From the NCBI GenBank assembly GCA_938009055.1, contig CALLIO010000125.1:1-5154 (forward strand): a DNA stretch of 5,154 nucleotides, in the 5' to 3' direction. A program made the position numbers and the translations under genes. Source of the stretch: an uncultured Altererythrobacter sp. (GTDB lineage: Bacteria; Pseudomonadota; Alphaproteobacteria; Sphingomonadales; Sphingomonadaceae). Under the pieces are notes generated by a model. The model had not been told where the DNA came from and did no database searches. It was given only the letters and a program-made list of their open reading frames with translations. Shown here in pieces: positions 1 to 5,154 of the stretch. How positions within the stretch are numbered: position 1 is the first letter of the stretch; each line of letters opens with the position of its first letter.

Positions 1-182
1 TTGCCCACGCTACGCTGCCGGGTCGCTGGCGGGATCAACTGCCGGATCGCATCGCTCACCAATGCGTCATAAAAGACGATATCGGCTTGTTTGAGCAGCC
101 GCTCAGCCTTGCGTGTAAGCAAGTCGGGATCAACGGGACCAGCGCCGACCAGCCAAACGGAACCTTTGGGAAAATCGCTCAT
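1..182 (-). CDS. cobA: Uroporphyrinogen-III C-methyltransferase (SUMT), N-terminal 60 residues only
   Basis: This partial gene runs off the low-coordinate edge. It encodes MSDFPKGSVWLVGAGP, then VDPDLLTRKAERLL, then ADIVFYDALVS, which is the opening of the SUMT tetrapyrrole-methylase fold. The enzyme uses S-adenosylmethionine to methylate uroporphyrinogen III twice, giving precorrin-2, the precursor of siroheme and cobalamin. Its place directly after nirBD-nasA points to supplying siroheme for NirB. The ATG overlaps the nasA stop (ATGA), and an AGAGG sits seven bases upstream, which supports this start. The methylase domain begins at once, so there is no N-terminal CysG-type dehydrogenase/ferrochelatase domain; the later siroheme steps must be encoded elsewhere or further downstream. 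One oddity is V17 where the family glycine motif (GAGPGDP) normally has Gly. The family call is firm, but the length and C-terminus cannot be judged. Confidence 0.9.
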   Translation of the reverse strand, partial: MSDFPKGSVWLVGAGPVDPDLLTRKAERLLKQADIVFYDALVSDAIRQLIPPATRQRSVG

Positions 183-2752
183 TCGGCTGCCTCTTTGATC
201 GGTTCCTGAAACTCTGCCAGCATGCGCGCAATTTCGGGCCTACAGCTGCCGCAATTGGTGCCCGCTCGGGTGCAGCTTCCCACTTTTTCAAGCGAATCTT
301 CACCCGACTGAATGGCGGCGGCAATATCGTTGCTTCCGATCCCGTGGCACACGCACACAATTGAGCCGCGATCAGGCGCAGGAGTGGTGGGACGACCAGC
401 AAGCAACGCGATGGGTTCTTCTGGCACAAGGCCCAATTGATCGGCGATCCAATCGCGCGGCGGAAGCTCGCCCGAGCGCGTGAGATAGAGCGCGGCGATC
501 AACACGCCTGCATCATCCATCACGCTGATGCGCCGCATTCCGCGCTCAAGATCAGTGACCTCGCTCATCGCGCCTTGGGGCAGCAATGCGGCCGCATCGA
601 CTTGGCCCATGCCAGCAAGTTCGGTGAGCCAACCCGCCGCAATCCGGCTCGTCACCGAATATTCGCAAGACGCCGCAATCGGTATTTGATGGATCAGGAA
701 AGCGCGCCATTCCGGCTCGAAAGCAGAGACGCTCGCTGGCGTATCCTTAAAGCCCGGCTGGCCGGAGAAAGGATCAGTCGCAGGCGAGGCAAGCTTCCCC
801 GTGCGCCCCGCGCTGCCTTGGCTGTCGGTCCAGTGGATTGGCGTGAAGATTGTCCCGCGCGTTTGGTTTTGCGTCACCGCCACGCGGAACATCGCGCTGC
901 CAAATGGAGTTTCAGCCTTGGCAATCCCGCCATCTGCCAAACCATAGGTTTCCGCATCAGTGGGATGCACTTCGAGCAAAGGCTCGCGGCGATGGTGGGC
1001 GAGCGTTGGTGCAAAGCCGGTGCGCGTCATCGTATGCCACTGATCGCGGTAGCGCCCTGTGTTGAGGCGCAGCGGAAAGCTTGCGTCTTTTGCAGGCTGC
1101 TCTGGCAACGAAATAGGGAACAGCTGCGCGCGGCCATTGGGCGTTGAGAAGCCATCCGCCAAGGGATCCTCGCCGCCCCAGCGGAACGGCTCCATCGCGT
1201 CAAATTCCTCGTCGCTGCATTCGGCCCAACCGGTCAGATCAAGCTTGCGCCCACGCGTCGCAGAAAGCTGCGTCATCGCGGCATATTCGCGGAAAATGTC
1301 AGCTGGCTTGTTGTAATCGAACGCCTCGCCATAGCCCATGGCTGAGGCGACATTGGCGATGATCTGCCAGTCAGAAAGCGCATGCCCCGGCGCAGGCAGC
1401 AAAGCGCGCTGGCGGCTGATGACCCGCTCTGAATTGGTAACGGTCCCATCCTTCTCGCCCCACCCCAAAGCAGGCAGGCGAATGTCGGCAAATTGCGCTG
1501 TATCGGTTTGCTCCAGAACATCGGAGACGACGACATTGGGGCATTTCGCAAGCGCATCGCGCACCGCGCCAGCATTGGGCATGGAGACGGCGGGATTGGT
1601 CGCCATCACCCAGATAAATTTGATCCGCCCATCGGCCACAGCCTCGAACATTTCGACTGCTTTTTTGCCTGGTCCGCTGCACATATTGGGCGCGTCCCAG
1701 AATGTCTCGACAGCGCCAAGCGCGTCATCGTCAAAACCCAGATGGCAAGCGAGCATATTGGCAAGGCCGCCCACTTCGCGTCCGCCCATCGCATTGGGCT
1801 GGCCGGTGATCGAGAAAGGCCCAGCACCCGCGCGATTGATCTGTCCGGTGGCCAAATGCAGATTGATGATCGCATTGCCCTTATCGGTCCCCGACCGTGA
1901 TTGGTTCGCGCCTTGGCTAAACAGCGTGATGAGCCGTTCAGACCCGGCGACCCAATCCGCAAGCTCGCCAAACAACCCAGCCTCAATCTGCGGATCATCG
2001 GTGAGTTGCCCCCAAAAACCCGATGGCATATCGCAATGTTTGGCGAGGAAAGCGCTATCAATCGCGCCGCGCGCGAACATATTGGCGAGCAGCGCATTGA
2101 AGAGTGCAATGTCCCCATCCGGTGCAATCGGGATATGCAGATCAGCGCCCTCTGCTGTCTCGGTCCGCCGAGGATCGATCACAACCAGCTTTGTGCCGTG
2201 ATTGGCGCGCGCGCGTTCGATCCGTTGCCAGATGACAGGATGGCACCATGCCGTATTCGATCCGACGAGCAAGATCACGTCAGCCGCATCGAGATCATCA
2301 TAAGTGCACGGCACAATGTCTTCGCCAAATGCGCGATTGTGCGCTGCCACCGCGCTCGCCATGCAAAGCCGCGAATTGGTGTCGATATTGGCGCTGCCGA
2401 CAAAGCCCTTCATCAGCTTGTTGGCGATGTAGTAATCCTCGGTCAGCAATTGGCCCGAGACATAGAAGGCAACGCTATCCGGCCCGTGTTCGTCGATGCA
2501 GGCTTGCATTCTTTGTGCGACTTCGCCGGTGGCGCGGTCCCAGCTCACTTCCTCATCGCCAATCATGGGCGAGAGCAAGCGGCCATCCAATCCCACCGTC
2601 TCGCCCAAATGTGTGCCTTTTGAGCAGAGCGAACCAGCATTGGACGGATGCGCTTTATCGCCAGTAATCGCGAGTTTGCGCTCGCCGGTAATTTCGGCAG
2701 AAACGCCGCAGCCCACTCCGCAATAGGCACAGGTTGTGCGGATTGCGCTCAT
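179..2752 (-). CDS. nasA: Assimilatory nitrate reductase catalytic subunit (molybdopterin, 4Fe-4S, C-terminal BFD)
   Basis: This 857-residue enzyme reduces nitrate to nitrite in the cytoplasm. The N-terminus carries a 4Fe-4S motif, C8-x2-C11-x3-C15-x27-C43 followed by SKG, with no twin-arginine leader, so it is assimilatory rather than periplasmic Nap. C130 in NSRLCMAS is the expected molybdenum ligand. Residues 312-329 (PFSITGQPNAMGGREVGG) are characteristic of the NasA/NarB/NapA branch. The C-terminal molybdopterin-dinucleotide domain includes TGRYRDQWHTMTRTG (565-579). After a linker, a BFD-like [2Fe-2S] domain has C800/C802 and C834/C837, as in Klebsiella NasA and unlike the shorter cyanobacterial NarB. 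The start lies 6 bases after the nirD stop, and C8 excludes any later Met. No good Shine-Dalgarno is seen (a GGCGG lies 11 bases upstream), so translation may depend on coupling to nirD. In Paracoccus nomenclature this protein is NasC. No dedicated electron-donor reductase gene is seen in the window. Confidence 0.96.
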   Translation of the reverse strand: MSAIRTTCAYCGVGCGVSAEITGERKLAITGDKAHPSNAGSLCSKGTHLGETVGLDGRLLSPMIGDEEVSWDRATGEVAQRMQACIDEHGPDSVAFYVSGQLLTEDYYIANKLMKGFVGSANIDTNSRLCMASAVAAHNRAFGEDIVPCTYDDLDAADVILLVGSNTAWCHPVIWQRIERARANHGTKLVVIDPRRTETAEGADLHIPIAPDGDIALFNALLANMFARGAIDSAFLAKHCDMPSGFWGQLTDDPQIEAGLFGELADWVAGSERLITLFSQGANQSRSGTDKGNAIINLHLATGQINRAGAGPFSITGQPNAMGGREVGGLANMLACHLGFDDDALGAVETFWDAPNMCSGPGKKAVEMFEAVADGRIKFIWVMATNPAVSMPNAGAVRDALAKCPNVVVSDVLEQTDTAQFADIRLPALGWGEKDGTVTNSERVISRQRALLPAPGHALSDWQIIANVASAMGYGEAFDYNKPADIFREYAAMTQLSATRGRKLDLTGWAECSDEEFDAMEPFRWGGEDPLADGFSTPNGRAQLFPISLPEQPAKDASFPLRLNTGRYRDQWHTMTRTGFAPTLAHHRREPLLEVHPTDAETYGLADGGIAKAETPFGSAMFRVAVTQNQTRGTIFTPIHWTDSQGSAGRTGKLASPATDPFSGQPGFKDTPASVSAFEPEWRAFLIHQIPIAASCEYSVTSRIAAGWLTELAGMGQVDAAALLPQGAMSEVTDLERGMRRISVMDDAGVLIAALYLTRSGELPPRDWIADQLGLVPEEPIALLAGRPTTPAPDRGSIVCVCHGIGSNDIAAAIQSGEDSLEKVGSCTRAGTNCGSCRPEIARMLAEFQEPIKEAAE
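190..194 (-). promoter_or_regulatory. Ribosome binding site of the SUMT gene (AGAGG)
   Basis: The minus strand reads AAAGAGGCAGCCGAATGA. The purine-rich AGAGG ends seven bases before the ATG, which is good spacing, and it lies within the last codons of nasA. Together with the ATGA stop/start overlap it fixes the SUMT start and suggests translational coupling. Confidence 0.65.
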
Positions 2753-2758
2753 CGCAGC

Positions 2759-3100
2759 TTACACCGCCTCGCCCAAAACGCTGGCACGGTCGAGATAAAT
2801 GCGCCCTGCGTCCACTTTGAGCGGGATAGCCGGAGTGCAGCCCTTATCCTCGCCCAAAGCCTTGCCGCTTTTCAGCGAAATGCGCCAATTGTGCAGCGGG
2901 CATGACACGCTGTCGCCATGAATGATCCCTTGGCTGAGGGGGCCTTGCTTATGAGGGCATTTGTTGACGAGCGCGTAAAACTCGCCGCGCAGGGTGTGAA
3001 AAACGGCAATTTCGTCCCCGCCTTCAACCGGCAGAGTGCGCGCATTGCCCGGTTCGATCTGCGTAGTCGGGCCGATGTCTAGCCAGATCGCGTCCATCAT
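2759..3100 (-). CDS. nirD: Nitrite reductase small subunit NirD, Rieske [2Fe-2S] type
   Basis: This 113-residue protein has the usual NirD length and partners NirB in NADH-dependent nitrite reduction. It is a single Rieske domain with complete cluster ligands: KCPHKQGPLSQG gives C48 and H50, and SCPLHNWRI gives C67 and H70 (C-x-H-x16-C-x2-H). The family ending, GCTPAIPLKV (87-96) followed by a short beta strand, is present. There is no signal peptide or membrane segment, so it is cytoplasmic. The first Met overlaps the nirB stop in an ATGA junction, and a second Met follows directly. A GGAG lies 5 bases before the first and 8 before the second, so either could be used. Many NirD proteins, including that of E. 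coli, have lost the ligands. The intact site makes this closer to the Paracoccus NasG ferredoxin, which could also pass electrons to nitrate reductase; that role is inferred. Confidence 0.95.
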   Translation of the reverse strand: MMDAIWLDIGPTTQIEPGNARTLPVEGGDEIAVFHTLRGEFYALVNKCPHKQGPLSQGIIHGDSVSCPLHNWRISLKSGKALGEDKGCTPAIPLKVDAGRIYLDRASVLGEAV

Positions 3101-5154
3101 GCGTTCTCCGTCTTGGGCTCGGCCAATTGCGATGGGCGCACTTCAGCCAAATGGCTGTGCAGATCGGCACGCTCGCCAGCAACGCGCTTGGCCCAAGGGT
3201 CGTCTTGGCAAAAGCTCTGCGAGAAACGGAACGTCTCAGCCAGTCTAGGGATCGTCTGGGGGTCATCTAGGAGCTGTGATTTGATCCAATCGAGCCCCTT
3301 GCGCTCAACCCATGGCGCGGTGCGTTCAAGATAATGCGCATCCTCGCGGTAGAGCTGGATGAAGGCGGCGGAATGCTCAAGCGCTTCTTCTTCCGTATCA
3401 ACCCGGCAGAGCAAATCGGTGCCGCGCAAAGTAATCCCGCCATTGCCGCCAATGTGCAGCTCGTATCCGCTATCCACGCAGATCACACCAAAATCCTTGA
3501 TCGTTGCCTCAGCGCAATTGCGCGGACACCCGCTGACGGCCATCTTGAACTTGTGCGGCATCCAGCTGCCCCAGCTCATCTGTTCAAGCTTGACGCCAAG
3601 TCCGGTGGAATCCTGCGTTCCAAAGCGGCACCATTCGCTGCCCACACAGGTTTTCACCGTGCGCAACGACTTGCCATAGGCATGGCCGGAAACCATGCCA
3701 GCCGCGTTGAGATCGGCCCAAACCTTGGGCAAATCCTCTTTCTTGATGCCAAAGATATCGAGCCGCTGACCGCCGGTAACCTTGACCATGCGGGCATTGT
3801 ATTTCTCGGTCACATCGGCAATCGCGCGCAGCTCTGTCGGATTGGTGATCCCGCCCCACATGCGCGGCACGACCGAATAGGTGCCATCCTTCTGGATATT
3901 GGCGTGCATGCGTTCATTGACGAAGCGCGACTTCTGATCGTCCTCATATTCGCCCGGCCATGCGCACAAGAGATAGTAATTGAGCGCAGGGCGGCATTTG
4001 GAACAGCCATCGGGCGTCGTCCAATGCAGTTCCTGCATAATTTCTGGGATGGATTTGAGGCTCTTTTCAAGGATCATTTCGCGCACATGATCATGGCCAA
4101 AACTGGTACAGCCGCACACTGTGTCAGCGCCCGCCTCCACGGCATCGCCCAGCGTAATTTTGAGCAGGCTTTCGACGAGTCCCGTGCACGAACCGCAGCT
4201 TGCGCTCGCTTTGCAGCCTGCACGCACAGCGGCAAGGCTGCTCGCCCCGCCATTGATATTGGCAATCACTTGGCCTTTGGAAACGCCGTTACAGCCGCAA
4301 ATCTCTGCTTCGTCAGAGAGCGCTGCAACGGCGTCCTCAGGGTTTGCGAGCGCACCCCCCAGCGCGAAGGCTTGCCCGAATATCAGCGCCTCCCTTATCT
4401 CGGAAATGTCTTCGCCCGATTTGAGGAGGTCGAAATACCAATTGCCATCAGCGGTATCGCCATAGAGCACCGCACCAAGGATTTTGTCGTCCTTCACGAT
4501 CACGCGCTTGTAAATGCCGCGCGCTGCATCGCGCATGACAATGTCCTCGCAATCATCACCGCCTGAAAAGTCGCCGGCGGAAAACACGTCCACGCCTGAA
4601 ACCTTAAGCTTGGTTGAGGTGACGGAGCCTTCATACCCCTTGGACGCATCGGTAAGGCCAGCGGCTAGGGAGCGGCACATATCCCACAAGGGCGCAACCA
4701 GCCCGTAGCACGCACCGCGATGCTCAACACATTCACCCACAGCGAGGATCGCTGGGTCAGAAGTGACCATGTGGTCATTCACTTCAATCCCGCGCCCAAC
4801 ATCAATTCCAGCCGATTTCGCCAGCTGCGTATTGGGGCGGATACCCACCGCCATCACCACGATATCTGCCGCGATCTCGCTGCCATCTTTCAGTTTGACG
4901 CCGCTGACATGGCCATCCTTTTCTAGGATCGCTTCCGTATCGGCACCGGTCAGGATGGTCATCCCCCGGCTTTCCAGCTCTGTCTTGAGCAGATAGCCCG
5001 CCGCCTCGTCCAGCTGCCGCTCCATCAGCGTCGGCATCAAATGCAGCACGGTCACATCCATGCCGCGCAAGGAAAGTCCATGCGCCGCCTCAAGGCCGAG
5101 CAGCCCCCCACCAATTACGACAGCGCTGCCGCCGCCGTCAGCCGCTGCAACCAT
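3097..5154 (-). CDS. nirB: Assimilatory nitrite reductase [NAD(P)H] large subunit NirB, 5'-truncated by window edge
   Basis: This is the cytoplasmic enzyme that reduces nitrite to ammonium with NAD(P)H. The visible 685 residues begin just before the second dinucleotide-binding motif, GGGLLGLEAA (residues 15-24). The rest of the pyridine nucleotide-disulfide reductase fold follows, including GECVEHRG (140-147). Two BFD-type [2Fe-2S] motifs come next: C286/C288 with C320/C323, and C347/C349 with C384/C387. The nitrite/sulfite reductase half-domains follow, with the 4Fe-4S/siroheme ligands C503-x5-C509 and C543-x3-C547 (TCVGSEWC and SGCPRNCAE). The tail (GLDWIK, DPWAKRV) is typical of the family. 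E. coli NirB is about 847 residues with the GGGLLGLEA motif near residue 150, so about 135 N-terminal residues, including the first FAD-binding motif, probably lie outside. The Met at the window edge is therefore probably internal. The stop overlaps the nirD start by four bases. Family assignment is very secure. Confidence 0.97.
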   Translation of the reverse strand: MVAAADGGGSAVVIGGGLLGLEAAHGLSLRGMDVTVLHLMPTLMERQLDEAAGYLLKTELESRGMTILTGADTEAILEKDGHVSGVKLKDGSEIAADIVVMAVGIRPNTQLAKSAGIDVGRGIEVNDHMVTSDPAILAVGECVEHRGACYGLVAPLWDMCRSLAAGLTDASKGYEGSVTSTKLKVSGVDVFSAGDFSGGDDCEDIVMRDAARGIYKRVIVKDDKILGAVLYGDTADGNWYFDLLKSGEDISEIREALIFGQAFALGGALANPEDAVAALSDEAEICGCNGVSKGQVIANINGGASSLAAVRAGCKASASCGSCTGLVESLLKITLGDAVEAGADTVCGCTSFGHDHVREMILEKSLKSIPEIMQELHWTTPDGCSKCRPALNYYLLCAWPGEYEDDQKSRFVNERMHANIQKDGTYSVVPRMWGGITNPTELRAIADVTEKYNARMVKVTGGQRLDIFGIKKEDLPKVWADLNAAGMVSGHAYGKSLRTVKTCVGSEWCRFGTQDSTGLGVKLEQMSWGSWMPHKFKMAVSGCPRNCAEATIKDFGVICVDSGYELHIGGNGGITLRGTDLLCRVDTEEEALEHSAAFIQLYREDAHYLERTAPWVERKGLDWIKSQLLDDPQTIPRLAETFRFSQSFCQDDPWAKRVAGERADLHSHLAEVRPSQLAEPKTENA
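3106..3109 (-). promoter_or_regulatory. Ribosome binding site of nirD (GGAG)
   Basis: On the minus strand the sequence reads CGGAGAACGCATGATG. The GGAG is 5 bases from the first ATG and 8 from the second, and it lies inside the last codons of nirB. Spacing slightly favours the second Met, while the ATGA overlap favours the first. The resulting proteins would differ by one residue. Confidence 0.6.

Noticed and set aside
437..1147. A 236-codon plus-strand open frame opposite the 3' half of nasA, and a similar 240-codon frame at 1901-2623.
   Set aside because: Both are in codon-on-codon register with nasA, are Arg/Ala/His-rich and show no family features, so they are antisense shadows.
1134..1800. 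Recurring short string CATTGGGC and close variants, which at first looks like a dispersed repeat.
   Set aside because: On the minus strand these are mostly Pro-Asn codon pairs (GCCCAAT) falling in the nasA frame. Spacing is irregular and there is no flanking conservation, so codon preference explains it.
1338..2201. A 287-codon plus-strand open frame opposite nasA.
   Set aside because: Its translation is rich in Ser, Pro, Ala and Arg with no recognisable domain, and it lies wholly within a clearly conserved nitrate reductase region. Chance openness in G+C-rich DNA explains it.
2753..2758. Possible promoter or terminator between nirD and nasA.
   Set aside because: The gap is six bases, with no hairpin or T-run nearby and no convincing -35/-10 pair. 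The genes are best read as one transcript.
3334..4566. A 410-codon open frame on the plus strand, opposite nirB.
   Set aside because: It sits in exact codon-on-codon register with nirB, where antisense stops arise only from the sense codons TTA, CTA and TCA, which are rare at this G+C. The translation shows no recognisable domain, while nirB is strongly conserved across the same bases.

Overview
The window is a dense, single-direction piece of a bacterial nitrate-assimilation operon. All genes read on the minus strand, so transcription enters at the high-coordinate end. In transcription order they are: NADH-dependent nitrite reductase large subunit (nirB, 5' end outside the window), Rieske-type small subunit (nirD), cytoplasmic molybdopterin nitrate reductase (nasA, 857 residues), and the start of uroporphyrinogen-III C-methyltransferase (cobA/SUMT, 3' end outside the window). 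Only six bases, between nirD and nasA, are non-coding. nirB/nirD and nasA/cobA each overlap by four bases (ATGA).

The organism is most likely an alphaproteobacterium. Sequence style suggests the sphingomonad/Erythrobacter side, but this is inference from protein character, gene order and roughly 60% G+C judged by eye on a few lines. The sequence alone does not fix the genus.

The genes form one pathway. NasA reduces nitrate to nitrite in the cytoplasm. NirB/NirD reduce nitrite to ammonium with NADH, through FAD, Fe-S centres and siroheme. SUMT makes precorrin-2, the precursor of that siroheme. NirD keeps a full Rieske ligand set, and no separate nitrate-reductase electron-donor flavoprotein is seen. 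This fits the Paracoccus NasB-NasG-NasC arrangement, in which the nitrite reductase and a Rieske ferredoxin also feed the nitrate reductase. Any transporter, regulator, promoter or leader would lie beyond position 5154.

I find no mobile element, CRISPR array, RNA gene, terminator or undescribed system. The points worth a second look are modest: the intact Rieske site, a reductase-tail/BFD module shared by NasA and NirB, and an unusual residue in the SUMT glycine motif. Long plus-strand reading frames opposite these genes are best explained as shadows.
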